A DNA stretch of 37,190 nucleotides, taken from Oscillospiraceae bacterium. GTDB taxonomy: Bacteria > Bacillota > Clostridia > Oscillospirales > Oscillospiraceae. Positions 16,567 to 25,954 of the stretch are shown piece after piece (the stretch's first letter is position 1; each line of letters starts with the position of its first letter). The stretch covers positions 1 to 37,190 of the forward strand of contig WQSH01000017.1 of NCBI GenBank assembly GCA_009787995.1, read 5' to 3'. The translations under genes were made by a program, and so were the position numbers. Below the pieces are notes generated by a model. It had not been told where the DNA came from. It saw only the letters and a list, made by a program, of their open reading frames with translations, and ran no database searches.

Positions 16567-16855
16567 TCAAAACAGCATCAACTGCTCTGTGCCATAACCG
16601 GCCTTGTAATGATGAATTAGCGTATAGAATTTCGCCACGACTGCTCCATAAGTCATCTTGTCCTCGACATACCCCTGCATCATATTTTTCATATCCTCTA
16701 TGACTTCGTTATGTATGGGGGGCAGTTTATCGGTCTTGTGGCAGCTAGCCGGCATTCAAAACCAGTTAGCTCTTTTCGTATGGATTTATAAGCAATGTTG
16801 CCACGGCGGTTATCGACAGGCTACAAACCCCGCAAAATCAACATTCTTTACGCCA
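16567..16855 (-). pseudogene. Short unknown reading frame, possible remnant of a decayed gene
   Basis: On the minus strand a 62-codon frame (16755-16567) ends 18 nt before yjbQ and encodes a helical, Met- and Tyr-rich peptide containing KNMMQGYVEDKMTYGAVVAK. A TGA stop immediately precedes its ATG and there is no clear ribosome site. Protein-like stretches in the other two frames lie just upstream (for example NRRGNIAYKSIRKELTGF and TGVKNVDFAGFVACR). One reading is a single older gene broken by frameshifts. I do not recognise the family. It could instead be noncoding; apart from this the 313 nt between yjbQ and guaA hold only a weak AATGTTG/CAACATT inverted repeat. Confidence 0.3.
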
Positions 16856-16861
16856 GTTTTC

Positions 16862-18364
16862 TTACTCCCACTCCACAGTTCCCGGGGGTTTGGAAGTGAT
16901 GTCGTAAACAACACGGCTGGCAGAGGGTATCTCGTTTGTTATTCTAGAAGACATCCTGCCTAAAACCCTGTGCGGCAGGGGGGAGTATTCGCAGGTCATG
17001 AAGTCTCCTGTCTCTACCGCCCTGATTGCGATTACCGGATCGTACGTCCTATCGTCGCCCTTTACCCCTACTGTGTGGGTGTCGGTCAGTACTGCGAAAT
17101 ATTGGTCGGGCTTGCGCCTAATGCCGTCCAGCTCCTCACGGACAATTGCGTCGGCTTTCCGCAGCACCTCCAGCTTTTCAAACGTTATCTTGCCCACGAT
17201 GCGCAAGGCAAGCCCCGGGCCGGGGAAAGGCTGGCGGCTTACGAGAGGCTTTGGGAGCCCCAGTTTCCTGCCCAAAATGCGAACCTCGTCTTTAAACAGT
17301 CCGGAAAGCGGCTCGATAATCTCGGAAAAGGCTAGGTTTTCAGGCAGCCCGCCTACATTGTGGTGGCTCTTTATTGTGGCGCCATGCTTGCCGCCTGATT
17401 CTACGATATCGGAGTAGATTGTGCCTTGGGCAAGGAAGGGAATATCTCCCAGCTTTGCGGCTTCCTCCTCAAAAACACGGATGAACTCCTCCCCTATGAT
17501 TTTGCGCTTTGCCTCGGGGTCAGCGACGTCTTTTAGTTTTGAAAGGAATCGCTCTTGCGCATTCACACGAATAAATTGCAACTTGCGTTTCGAGAACGCC
17601 CGCTCAATTTCATCACCCTCATTTAAGCGCATCAAGCCATGGTCAACGAATATGCAGGTAAGGCAACCGGGGATGGCTTTCGTCAGCAGGGCGGCACAAA
17701 CCGATGAATCGACTCCGCCCGAAAGTGCGAGCAGCACATTTTGGTCGCCAACTTTCCGCCTTATTGCACTTATCTGCAAATCTATGTAGTCGTCCAGCTT
17801 GTAGCCGCCTGTTGCGCCGCATATTTCAAACAAGAACTTCTCGATAATTGCCATTCCGCCGTCGGTGTGTTTGCTCTCAGGGTGAAACTGCACGCCATAC
17901 AACTTTTTTTCAGCGTCCTCACAAGCCGCAATGCAGGAAGCGGTGTGCGCTGTTGCGCAAAAACCGTCGGGCAGCTTCGTTACAGCATCCCTATGGCTCA
18001 TGAGAGCTTTGAAAGGAGCTTTTGACGAGTCGGCTGGTATGATGGGGATGCGGCCATATTCGCCTTTAATGCCGGGGGAAACCTCGCCTCCGAGCATATG
18101 GCACATTAGCTGCATCCCATAGCAAATGCCAAGGAGCGGGATTCCCAGATTAAACAGCTCGGGGTCGCACTTAGGCGAATCGGGCAAGTAAACACTGTTT
18201 GGGCCGCCTGTCAAAATGATGCCGATAGGGGAGAGCGCCTTGATTTCTTCCACGGGCATACCGCCTGGCCTTATCTCGGAAAAAACAGACAAGCCTCTGA
18301 CCGTGCCGGCGATGAGTTCTTTGTATTGCCCGCCAAAATCAAGTACCAATACGCATTCATTCAT
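16862..18364 (-). CDS. guaA: GMP synthase (glutamine-hydrolysing)
   Basis: Converts XMP to GMP with glutamine and ATP. The 500-residue protein is slightly short for the family. The N-terminal class I amidotransferase domain has Cys81 in GICYGMQ and His161/Glu163 in QFHPES. The ATP-pyrophosphatase domain carries the P-loop SGGVDS (215-220). The C-terminal dimerisation domain ends in the typical PPGTVEWE. It lies 8 nt after carA on the same strand, so it is probably the last gene of the arg-pur-carA run. I see no clear terminator after it. Confidence 0.97.
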   Translation of the reverse strand: MNECVLVLDFGGQYKELIAGTVRGLSVFSEIRPGGMPVEEIKALSPIGIILTGGPNSVYLPDSPKCDPELFNLGIPLLGICYGMQLMCHMLGGEVSPGIKGEYGRIPIIPADSSKAPFKALMSHRDAVTKLPDGFCATAHTASCIAACEDAEKKLYGVQFHPESKHTDGGMAIIEKFLFEICGATGGYKLDDYIDLQISAIRRKVGDQNVLLALSGGVDSSVCAALLTKAIPGCLTCIFVDHGLMRLNEGDEIERAFSKRKLQFIRVNAQERFLSKLKDVADPEAKRKIIGEEFIRVFEEEAAKLGDIPFLAQGTIYSDIVESGGKHGATIKSHHNVGGLPENLAFSEIIEPLSGLFKDEVRILGRKLGLPKPLVSRQPFPGPGLALRIVGKITFEKLEVLRKADAIVREELDGIRRKPDQYFAVLTDTHTVGVKGDDRTYDPVIAIRAVETGDFMTCEYSPLPHRVLGRMSSRITNEIPSASRVVYDITSKPPGTVEWE

Positions 18365-18372
18365 ATTATGCC

Positions 18373-19413
18373 CTAACCTAACCTCTCAATGAAACGGTCA
18401 AACAAGAAAGCCGTGTCCAGCGGGCCGCCGCAGGCTTCAGGGTGAAACTGCACAGAAAATGAAGCTCCGTAATCCATGCCCTCATTTGTGCCGTCGTTAA
18501 CGTTGATAAACGAGCTGTTGTCACCTCCTACCACAGCATAGCCGTGGTTTTGGCTTGTTATAAAGGTGCGACCCGTGCGCAAATCCTTGACAGGCTGGTT
18601 GGCGCCCCTGTGCCCGAATTTCAGCTTTGTCGTTTTGTAGCCATGCGCCATCGCCAAGAATTGATGCCCTAAGCAGATGCCGAAAATAGGCACGCCTGTT
18701 TCGGAAAGCGCTCGGACCACATCAACAATCCCCTTGTTTGCAGGGTCTGCCGGGTCGCCGGGGCCATTGCTGAGCATTATGCCCTGTGGGGAGGTTTTCA
18801 TTATTTCATTTGCGGGCGTATCGTATGGGAACGACCACACTTCGCAATCCCGATCCATTAGCTGTTTGGATATGCCCCGCTTTGCGCCGAAATCCATCAA
18901 GGCGATACGATGGGAGCCATCGCTTAGTTTCTCTATCGTGCTTGACGATACGGATGCGACGGCGCGGGCTGCCGCATGGCTCTGTGCATCTGCACAATCG
19001 GCGTCCGTTGGCGGAGACATCGTGATTTTTCCGTTCATAACGCCTTTTTCCCGAATAATTTTTGTTAGCGCCCTAGTGTCGATGCCATACAGCCCGACAA
19101 CGCCGTTTTCCTTTAAAAAGCTGTCCAGAGTGCCTTCGCTTCTAAAGTTGGAGGGTTCATGACACGGGTCTTTTACTATGTATGCAGACGCCGAGATGCC
19201 GGAGCTTTCAAAATCCGCAGGGATGATGCCATAGTTGCCTATGAGCGGGAAGGTTTGAAGGATAATTTGACCATAGTAGCTGGGGTCGGTCAGGGTTTCC
19301 AAATAGCCGACGACGCCTGTGGTGAAAACAATTTCTCCGATGGCGTCATTTTGTGAGCCAAATGATTTGCCTTCAAAAACCGTGCCGTCTTCCAGTGATA
19401 GATATGCTTTCAT
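18373..19413 (-). CDS. carA: Carbamoyl-phosphate synthase, glutamine-hydrolysing small subunit
   Basis: Releases ammonia from glutamine for carbamoyl phosphate synthesis, which feeds arginine and pyrimidines. The 346-residue protein has the N-terminal CarA domain (LEDGTVFEGKSFG, GIDTRALT) and a C-terminal class I amidotransferase with Cys247 in GICLGHQ and His324/Glu326 in VQFHPEA. The ATG follows AGAAGG. The large subunit gene carB, which usually follows, is not in the window; guaA takes that place. All catalytic residues are intact, so carB is probably elsewhere. Confidence 0.95.
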   Translation of the reverse strand: MKAYLSLEDGTVFEGKSFGSQNDAIGEIVFTTGVVGYLETLTDPSYYGQIILQTFPLIGNYGIIPADFESSGISASAYIVKDPCHEPSNFRSEGTLDSFLKENGVVGLYGIDTRALTKIIREKGVMNGKITMSPPTDADCADAQSHAAARAVASVSSSTIEKLSDGSHRIALMDFGAKRGISKQLMDRDCEVWSFPYDTPANEIMKTSPQGIMLSNGPGDPADPANKGIVDVVRALSETGVPIFGICLGHQFLAMAHGYKTTKLKFGHRGANQPVKDLRTGRTFITSQNHGYAVVGGDNSSFINVNDGTNEGMDYGASFSVQFHPEACGGPLDTAFLFDRFIERLG

Positions 19414-19440
19414 TTTATACCTTCTTTCTTTAGTATGTGC

Positions 19441-19604
19441 TAGGGCGTGCTTGAAAAATCATCACATTCGTCAAAATGCCCTATTTTCTGTCATATTTCG
19501 TTGTTTCCCCTTGAAATAAAGCAATTATTCCTGCGGGAAAACGCCACATCCGGCAAAAAATATGACAATTTTGCCAAATGCGCTGATTTTTCAAACACGA
19601 CCTA
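19441..19604. mobile_element. MITE-like inverted-repeat element between purA and carA
   Basis: The ends at 19441-19461 and 19584-19604 are inverted repeats matching at 19 of 21 positions, with core CGTGYTTGAAAAATCA, and each begins with TAGG. The match continues imperfectly inward (CAAAAT, then TCATATTT), so much of the 164 bp can fold into one hairpin. No reading frame is present. The outer TA on each side could be a TA target duplication, as for IS630-like and some IS5-like elements. The right end includes the TAG stop of purA. I infer a non-autonomous transposon. A plain regulatory hairpin in the purA-carA gap is the alternative. Confidence 0.65.
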
Positions 19605-20873
19605 CTCCAATACAAAATAATCGTCCCGTCCTGCCCCTACCGATACATATTTAATCGTGCAGCCAACAGCATCCTCGACAAAGCGGATGTATTTCAGCGC
19701 CGCATCGGGGAGTTCGCTGGTTTTTCTGCATTTGGATATATCGGACTTGAAACCTTCCAGATATTCGAAAATCGGCTTTGCCCTAGTGAGTCTGTCATCG
19801 GTGGGGAAGCGGTCTACTTTTTTGCCGTCCACTTCGTATGCAACGCAGACGGGGATTTTATCCATGTATGATAACACATCCATTTTGGTTAGCGCAAGCT
19901 CGTCTGCGCCTTGCATCTGCACCCCGTAGCGACTGGCCGGGACGTCGAATGCGCCTACCCTGCGCGGCCTGCCTGTCGCCGCACCATATTCCGCCCCTGC
20001 CTCGCGCAATGCCTCGGCCTCCTTGCCGTCCATCTCTACAGTGAACGGCCCCTCGCCCACGCAGCTGGAATAGGCTTTCATGACGCCAATCACACGCTGC
20101 GTTTTAACGCCGGGGATGCCTGCCCCCGTGGTCGCATATGAAGCTAGGGTGTGGGATGAGGTGGTATATGGGTAGATACCATAGTCTATATCCCTAAGTG
20201 CGCCCAGCTGGGCCTCAAAGAGGATGTCTTTGTCTGCGGAAACGGCATCAAGCAGATATTCCGATGTGTCGGTGATATACGGCAGGAGCTTGGAGCCATG
20301 CTCATCCAACCAGCGCAAAGTCTCGGGCAGATCTGCCTTACCTTCGCCATATCCCTTGAGCGTCAGGTTTTTCCACTCAACAATGTCGGCGAGCTTGCGC
20401 TTCAGGCTTTCAAAGTCCCGCAGATCGCCCATCCTGAGGCCTCTTTTCATATATTTGTCGCCATATACCGGAGCGATGCCCCTGCGGGTGGAGCCGAATT
20501 TCTTGTCCAGAAGACGCTCTTCTTCCAAAATATCCTGCAATATGTGATGGGGCATGCAAATAAAAGCCTTGTCACTGATTTTCAGGGTTTCAGGGCTCAA
20601 CTTAATGCCCTTGCTTGTGAGTGACTCAATTTCTCCACATAGATGAGCTATGTCAATCACCATGCCGCCGCCCATGACATTTACGGCGTCGTCGCGCAAA
20701 ATGCCTGATGGCAATAGGTTTAGGATAAATTTGCCTTTGTCATTGACCACCGTGTGCCCGGCGTTGTTCCCGCCTTGATAACGGCAGATTACGTCGAAGC
20801 TCTCCGACAGTAAATCCACCATACGTCCCTTGCCTTCATCTCCCCAGTTGATACCAACTACTGCAGTAAGCAT
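19602..20873 (-). CDS. purA: Adenylosuccinate synthetase
   Basis: Joins IMP and aspartate using GTP, the first step from IMP to AMP. The 423-residue protein has the catalytic loop GINWGDEGKGRMVD with Asp12, and NNAGHTVV with the catalytic His. TTTGAGIPG and the C-terminal KYVSVGAGRDDYF are family-like, so the protein looks full length. The ATG follows AGGGGGAT. The TAG stop lies in the outermost bases of the adjoining inverted-repeat element, so an insertion there may have supplied the stop. It follows purB by 15 nt. Confidence 0.96.
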   Translation of the reverse strand: MLTAVVGINWGDEGKGRMVDLLSESFDVICRYQGGNNAGHTVVNDKGKFILNLLPSGILRDDAVNVMGGGMVIDIAHLCGEIESLTSKGIKLSPETLKISDKAFICMPHHILQDILEEERLLDKKFGSTRRGIAPVYGDKYMKRGLRMGDLRDFESLKRKLADIVEWKNLTLKGYGEGKADLPETLRWLDEHGSKLLPYITDTSEYLLDAVSADKDILFEAQLGALRDIDYGIYPYTTSSHTLASYATTGAGIPGVKTQRVIGVMKAYSSCVGEGPFTVEMDGKEAEALREAGAEYGAATGRPRRVGAFDVPASRYGVQMQGADELALTKMDVLSYMDKIPVCVAYEVDGKKVDRFPTDDRLTRAKPIFEYLEGFKSDISKCRKTSELPDAALKYIRFVEDAVGCTIKYVSVGAGRDDYFVLE

Positions 20874-20888
20874 GTTATTATCCCCCTG

Positions 20889-22316
20889 TCAAACTGTGAT
20901 TTTTATGTCTGCACCCAGCAAATCCTTGTTGTCATCCAAAATCATGTCCACTTCCGACAAAAACTCCTCCGTCTGCTCCTTTGCCCTGCCCGTGAAGTTT
21001 TCGGCTTGCATAATGGAGTCTAACTCGCCCCGCGTGAGCCCAAAATCGCCGTCGGAGAGGATGCGGGATATTAAATTGTTTTCCCCGCCTTCCAATTTGA
21101 TTTTATTTGCCGCCTCTATCGAGTACACACGGATTTTTTCATGGAGAGCCTGCCTGTCGCCGCCCTTTTTGACGCAGTGCATTAGGATGTTTTCCGTCGC
21201 CATGAAGGGCAGTTCCTCGTCCAGGTGCTTCCTGATTATGTTGGGGTATACAGTGAGCCCGCCCGAGATATTTATTACCAGAGACAAAATTGCGTCAACC
21301 GCAAGAAATGCCTCGGGAATGGAAATGCGTTTGTTTGCCGAATCGTCCAGAGTGCGCTCCAGCCATTGGCTGCTTGCCGTCAAAGCGGGGTTGAGGGCGT
21401 CCACAGTCACGTACCTGGCGAGCGATGCGATGCGCTCGCTCCGCATGGGGTTGCGCTTATATGCCATTGCGCTGGATCCGATTTGGCCTGACTCAAACGG
21501 TTCTTCAAGTTCCTTCATGTGCGACAGCAGGCGTATGTCGTTGGAAAACTTATATGCGCTCTGTGCGATGCCTGAGAGTACGGACAGCGTGTAGTAATCG
21601 ACCTTTCTGGAATAAGTCTGGCCGCTGATTGCAAAAATCTTCTCAAAACCCATTTTAGCGGCTATTTTCTGCTCCAATGCCTTAACTTTGCCGTGGTCGC
21701 CGTCAAAGAGCGAGAGGAAGCTGGCCCCCGTGCCTGTCGTGCCCTTGCAGCCCAGCAATTTTAGGTTCCCCAATGCGAAGTCCAGCTGCTCGAGGTCTGT
21801 CAGCAAATCATGTATCCAGAGCGTTGCACGCTTTCCGACTGTTGTGGGCTGAGCCGCTTGAAAATGTGTGAAAGCGAGGCAGGGGAGGGCTTTATGTGTT
21901 TGCGCAAAGCCTGCTAGGTTGCCTATGGCGTTTATGAGCAATTTTTTCACCAGCAATAGTGCGGTGCGCTGCAAGATGATGTCGGTGTTGTCGCCCACAT
22001 AGCAGGAGGTCGCCCCCAGGTGGATAATGGGCTTGGCAGAGGGGCATTGCTCGCCATATGCGAGGATGTGCGCCATCACGTCGTGCCGAGTCTCCGCCTC
22101 ATGCTTGGCCGCAGACTCGTAATTTATGTCGCTGACATGCGATTTCATCTCTGCAATCTGCTTCTCGCTGATTTCAAGCCCAAGCTCGCGCTGGCTCTCG
22201 GCGAGGGCAATCCATAGTTTGCGCCATGTGGAGAATTTTGTGTCGTCCGAGAAAATGCGCTGCATTTCACGGCTTGCATATCTTTTACACAGTGGGTTTT
22301 CGTAGCGGTCAGGCAT
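20889..22316 (-). CDS. purB: Adenylosuccinate lyase
   Basis: Releases fumarate from SAICAR and from adenylosuccinate, so it works after both PurC and PurA, whose genes flank it. The 475-residue protein belongs to the fumarase/aspartase superfamily. The signature loop is GSSAMAYKRNPMRSE, the catalytic-base His lies in KGTTGTGAS and neighbouring segments, and TSCYVGDNTD holds substrate contacts. The ATG follows AAGGAGG and overlaps the purC end by 8 nt, so translation is coupled. Confidence 0.96.
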   Translation of the reverse strand: MPDRYENPLCKRYASREMQRIFSDDTKFSTWRKLWIALAESQRELGLEISEKQIAEMKSHVSDINYESAAKHEAETRHDVMAHILAYGEQCPSAKPIIHLGATSCYVGDNTDIILQRTALLLVKKLLINAIGNLAGFAQTHKALPCLAFTHFQAAQPTTVGKRATLWIHDLLTDLEQLDFALGNLKLLGCKGTTGTGASFLSLFDGDHGKVKALEQKIAAKMGFEKIFAISGQTYSRKVDYYTLSVLSGIAQSAYKFSNDIRLLSHMKELEEPFESGQIGSSAMAYKRNPMRSERIASLARYVTVDALNPALTASSQWLERTLDDSANKRISIPEAFLAVDAILSLVINISGGLTVYPNIIRKHLDEELPFMATENILMHCVKKGGDRQALHEKIRVYSIEAANKIKLEGGENNLISRILSDGDFGLTRGELDSIMQAENFTGRAKEQTEEFLSEVDMILDDNKDLLGADIKITV

Positions 22317-23154
22317 CTGTCAGCCTCCTTAAGCATTCTGAATAAATATCCGCCGTTTTGCACAGCACATCGTCGGGGACATTGCTAAATTGCATTTCGC
22401 CTCTTGATTTATTGCTCTGCAACCAATCCCTGACGAACTGCTTGTCATAGCTCTTGGGGGAGGCGCCGATCTCATAGTCGGCGAGGCTCCAGAATCTGCT
22501 GGAATCGGGTGTGAAAATTTCATCGGCAAGGACGAGCTGCCCATCGGCATCGATGCCGAATTCGAACTTCGTGTCGGCGATTATAAGCCCTTTGCTGTAT
22601 GCATGCTTGTAGCATTTGTCATAAAGCTCAAAGCTGACATCCTTGACTCTGTTTGCCAACTTAGCGCCAAGGCAGTCCTGAAAAAACTGAAAGGGCACAT
22701 ATTCATCATGCCCCTCATGTGCCTTGGTCGAAGGGGTGAATAATGGTGTGGACAGCTTTTCCGCCTGTCTGTAATCCCCCTCGATAACATTCCCGCAAAA
22801 GGGCTGCCTCCTGGAATAAGCCTCCCACATCTTTCCAAAGAGGTAGCCCCTTACTATGCATTCGAAAGGCAATATTTTCAGTTTTTTCACCAGCACCGTG
22901 CGTCCTGCAAATTCGTCTGTGCGAAAAAATGCAGGCATATCGCATGAATCACTTGACAATATGTGGTTTGGGATTATGTTTTTTGTATAATCGAACCAGA
23001 ATAACGAAATCTCGTTTAGGATTTTGCCCTTGCCTGCAACGGATTTGGACAAAATAACATCGAAAGCGGAGATTCTGTCCGTTGTGACGATAGCCAATTT
23101 GTCGTCAGAAACTTCGTACACATCCCTGACTTTCCCGCTAATCAGCTTTTTCAA
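22309..23154 (-). CDS. purC: SAICAR synthetase
   Basis: Couples aspartate to CAIR with ATP in purine synthesis, forming SAICAR. About 281 residues. Marks are the opening [20 protein letters not shown], the substrate loop PFECIVRGYLFGKMW, ADTKFEFGID and LADEIFTPDSSRFW. Start choice: an ATG at 23163 lies directly against GGGAGG, too close to be used well. The TTG at 23154 sits 9 nt after GGAGG and gives MKKLISGK, the normal family beginning, so I prefer it. The start lies inside the end of argH and the stop overlaps purB. Confidence 0.94.
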   Translation of the reverse strand: MKKLISGKVRDVYEVSDDKLAIVTTDRISAFDVILSKSVAGKGKILNEISLFWFDYTKNIIPNHILSSDSCDMPAFFRTDEFAGRTVLVKKLKILPFECIVRGYLFGKMWEAYSRRQPFCGNVIEGDYRQAEKLSTPLFTPSTKAHEGHDEYVPFQFFQDCLGAKLANRVKDVSFELYDKCYKHAYSKGLIIADTKFEFGIDADGQLVLADEIFTPDSSRFWSLADYEIGASPKSYDKQFVRDWLQSNKSRGEMQFSNVPDDVLCKTADIYSECLRRLTDA

Positions 23155-24538
23155 TGAATACATCCTCCCAGCGCAAGAACTCTTCCGCTTGCCTTATAGC
23201 TGCAGTTATGGCGGCCTCAGCCGGGCCGCCCGCAATTTTTCTGGCGTCTACAGAAGCCTTTATGGAAATCGCTTGGTAAATTGTTTCGTCAAAAATGTCC
23301 GAGATATCTTTTAGTTCGCTGAGCGATAGGTCTTCAAGCGTCGATTTCCTGCTGATGGCATATTGCACCAGCTTGCCGATGATTTCGTGCGCATCCCTGA
23401 AGGCGACGCCCTTACGTACTAGCCAGTCGGCAGCATCAGTGGCGTTGGTATAGCCGCCGAGGGCGCTTTTATACATGGCGTCCTTGTTGAAGGCGGTGGT
23501 TTTTAACATGCCTGTAAATACCGAGAGGCACGACCTCACTGTGTCAGCTGCGTCAAAGACCGCCTCCTTGTCCTCCTGCATATCCTTGTTGTATGCAAGC
23601 GGCAGACCCTTCATCATGGTCAGCAGACCCATGAGGCTGCCATAAACCCGGCCTGTCTTGCCCCTGATTAGCTCCGCCATGTCGGGATTCTTTTTCTGTG
23701 GCATTATCGAAGAGCCTGTCGAATAGGCGTCTGATATCTCGATAAAGCCGAATGCGTCATTCGACCACAAAACGAGTTCCTCTGAAAAACGGCTTAAATG
23801 CATCATTATCATGGACATACATGAGACAAACTCAATGCAAAAATCCCTGTCGGATACGGCATCCAAGCTGTTTGCCGTTATGTGGGAAAATCCTAGGAGT
23901 TCCCTAACATGTTCCCTGTCGATAGGGTAGACGGTCGCCGCAAGCGCACCTGCGCCGAGCGGCATTATGTCAGTCCTTGTGCGGCAATCGACGAGCCGCT
24001 CGCAATCGCGCTTGAACATTTGGAAATACGCCAGCAGGTGGTGCGCCAATGTTATGGGCTGCGCCTTTTGTAGGTGCGTGAACCCGGGCATGATGGTGCC
24101 TGTGTGCCGTTTCGCCAGATTCAATAGTGTGTCAAGCAAATCATGGAGCAACGCATTTACCTCGCCTATCTCACCCTTAACATACATCCTCATGTCTAAG
24201 GCCACTTGGTCGTTCCTGCTCCTGCCCGTATGCAAGCGCCTGCCGGCGTCGCCGATGCGCGAGGTAAGTTCGGCTTCGACGAATGAGTGTATATCCTCGG
24301 CGGCTGTGTCAATCTGCAGCCTGCCATCTTCGATATCCGCCAAAATGCCCCTTAGCGCCCCGACGAGCCCCTCAGCGTCAGAATTTGGGATTATCCCTTG
24401 CCGCCCAAGCATCTTCGCATGGGCTATGCTGCCGAGTATATCCTCTTTGTAAAGCTTTTGGTCGAAAGAAATAGATGAATGGAAGTGGTTTGCTTGTTCA
24501 TTTACCTGTCCGCCAAAACGTCCGCCCCATAGTTTCAC
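23138..24538 (-). CDS. argH: Argininosuccinate lyase
   Basis: Splits argininosuccinate into arginine and fumarate, the last arginine step. The 466-residue protein has the N-terminal [33 protein letters not shown] and the superfamily signature [12 protein letters not shown]. The start is GTG, overlapping the argG stop in GTGA, so the two are coupled. It is homologous to PurB, two genes downstream, but sequence and motifs clearly separate the roles. Confidence 0.97.
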   Translation of the reverse strand: MKLWGGRFGGQVNEQANHFHSSISFDQKLYKEDILGSIAHAKMLGRQGIIPNSDAEGLVGALRGILADIEDGRLQIDTAAEDIHSFVEAELTSRIGDAGRRLHTGRSRNDQVALDMRMYVKGEIGEVNALLHDLLDTLLNLAKRHTGTIMPGFTHLQKAQPITLAHHLLAYFQMFKRDCERLVDCRTRTDIMPLGAGALAATVYPIDREHVRELLGFSHITANSLDAVSDRDFCIEFVSCMSMIMMHLSRFSEELVLWSNDAFGFIEISDAYSTGSSIMPQKKNPDMAELIRGKTGRVYGSLMGLLTMMKGLPLAYNKDMQEDKEAVFDAADTVRSCLSVFTGMLKTTAFNKDAMYKSALGGYTNATDAADWLVRKGVAFRDAHEIIGKLVQYAISRKSTLEDLSLSELKDISDIFDETIYQAISIKASVDARKIAGGPAEAAITAAIRQAEEFLRWEDVFIEKAD

Positions 24539-25773
24539 TTTGCACCAGGCTCCTTTTTGAGGTTCTTTTCCAGCTCCTTTTTCATCAGTGCGCGGACAGT
24601 CATGGGAAGTCCAAGCAGATTGATGAAGCCCTCCGCATCCTTGTGGTCGTACAAGTCGCCTGTGGCAAAGCTGGAGAGTTCCAAATTATGCAGCGAGTAC
24701 GGCGACTCAACGCCTGCCGGGATTACGTTGCCTTTGTAGAGCTTGAGCTTGACCGAGCCTGTGACTGTTTCCTGTGTTTTGTCAACGAATGCAGAGAGCG
24801 CTTCACGGAGCGGAGAAAACCATTCGCCGGTATAAATAAGCTCCGCCAGTTCGAGCCCGACATTGGCTTTATAAACCTCTGTCTGCCTATCGATGCAGAG
24901 GCTTTCAAGTTCCCTGTGCGCCGCATACAGTATCGTGCCGCCGGGAGTTTCATAAACTCCGCGGGATTTCATGCCGACGACTCTGTTCTCAACTATGTCG
25001 GCTATGCCGATGCCGTTTCTGCCTCCGATTTTGTTCAGCGCCTCCATCAATGCGACGGGGGGCATAGCCACCTCGCCCAGCCTGGTGGGGATGCCTTTTT
25101 CAAAATATAGCTCCACATATTCGGGAGTGTCAGGTGCGTCCTCGGGTGGGACGCTCAGCTGAAGCAAGCGCCTGTAATTCGGCTCCTGTGCTGGGTCTTC
25201 GAGCTCCAAGCCTTCGTGGCTCAAGTGCCACAGGTTTTCATCGCGGCTATAGCTGTTTTCCTTCGTCATCGGGACTTCGATGCCTCGTTTTTCCAAAAAC
25301 TCCATGGCGTCTTCACGAGATTTTATATCCCAGATGCGCCATGGGGCGATGATTTTTATCCAAGGCGTGAAAGCTTTTATTGTGAGTTCAAACCTTATTT
25401 GGTCGTTGCCCTTGCCCGTTGCGCCGTGGCAGATGGCGTCAGCGTTTTCGGCAAGTGCGAGGTCTACGAATTTTTTTGCAATCAGGGGGCGCGCAACCGA
25501 TGTTCCCAGCAGATACTTTCCTTCGTAAACGGCATTTGCTTTGAGCATCGGGAAGATGTAGTCGGTCATGAATTCTTCCTTGGCGTCTATTACAGACACT
25601 TTGTTTGCGCCTATTTTGAGCGCTTTTTCCTGCAATGCGCCATAGTCGCCGCACTGCCCGATGTCTACGCAGCAGGCGATTATCTCACAGCCTTCATAGT
25701 TTTCCCTAAGCCAGGGTATGATAACGGTGGTGTCAAGCCCACCGGAATAGGCAAGCACTATTTTGTTGCTCAT
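24535..25773 (-). CDS. argG: Argininosuccinate synthase
   Basis: Condenses citrulline and aspartate with ATP to argininosuccinate. The 412-residue protein starts [16 protein letters not shown], carrying the ATP-pyrophosphatase P-loop, with [15 protein letters not shown] and [14 protein letters not shown] further on. The ATG at 25773 follows AAGGAGG; the frame is open upstream but without a better start. It is the first gene of the arg-pur-carA-guaA run, with a promoter about 130 nt upstream. Confidence 0.97.
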   Translation of the reverse strand: MSNKIVLAYSGGLDTTVIIPWLRENYEGCEIIACCVDIGQCGDYGALQEKALKIGANKVSVIDAKEEFMTDYIFPMLKANAVYEGKYLLGTSVARPLIAKKFVDLALAENADAICHGATGKGNDQIRFELTIKAFTPWIKIIAPWRIWDIKSREDAMEFLEKRGIEVPMTKENSYSRDENLWHLSHEGLELEDPAQEPNYRRLLQLSVPPEDAPDTPEYVELYFEKGIPTRLGEVAMPPVALMEALNKIGGRNGIGIADIVENRVVGMKSRGVYETPGGTILYAAHRELESLCIDRQTEVYKANVGLELAELIYTGEWFSPLREALSAFVDKTQETVTGSVKLKLYKGNVIPAGVESPYSLHNLELSSFATGDLYDHKDAEGFINLLGLPMTVRALMKKELEKNLKKEPGAK

Positions 25774-25906
25774 GTCGTCCTCCTTAATAAGCGGCACTGC
25801 TAAGGGCGCACACCACATGACGCCCGGCATGGACGGATTGTGACTAAAATATCAAAACCCAGCCAATGCCCACACCATCTGATGAACGCCCTTGTCCAGT
25901 GGGAAT

Positions 25907-25935
25907 AATTTACACCAAATCTTTTTAAAAGTCAA
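25907..25935 (-). promoter_or_regulatory. Promoter of the argG run
   Basis: Reading the minus strand, TTGACT (25935-25930) is followed after exactly 17 bp by TAAATT (25912-25907). This gives a leader of about 127 nt before argG. The leader holds two related segments, CACACCA..ATGA..CGCCC, on the plus strand at 25809-25825 and 25871-25891, which might bind a regulator. I see no T-box or ARG-box consensus. Confidence 0.6.
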
Positions 25936-25954
25936 CAGGGAATATCAAGCCGCA

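Noticed and set aside
16756-16861. Inverted repeat AATGTTG/CAACATT after guaA as an integron-type or terminator site
   Set aside because: The stem is short, the loop long, no T-run follows on the minus strand and there is no integron core site or integrase.
20830-21594. 254-codon open frame on the plus strand
   Set aside because: It lies antisense to purB, which is strongly conserved, and its protein is Ser/Met-rich with no domain pattern.
24475-25110. 211-codon open frame on the plus strand
   Set aside because: It is antisense to argG, has no ribosome site of note and no recognisable domain; it reflects codon bias of the true gene.
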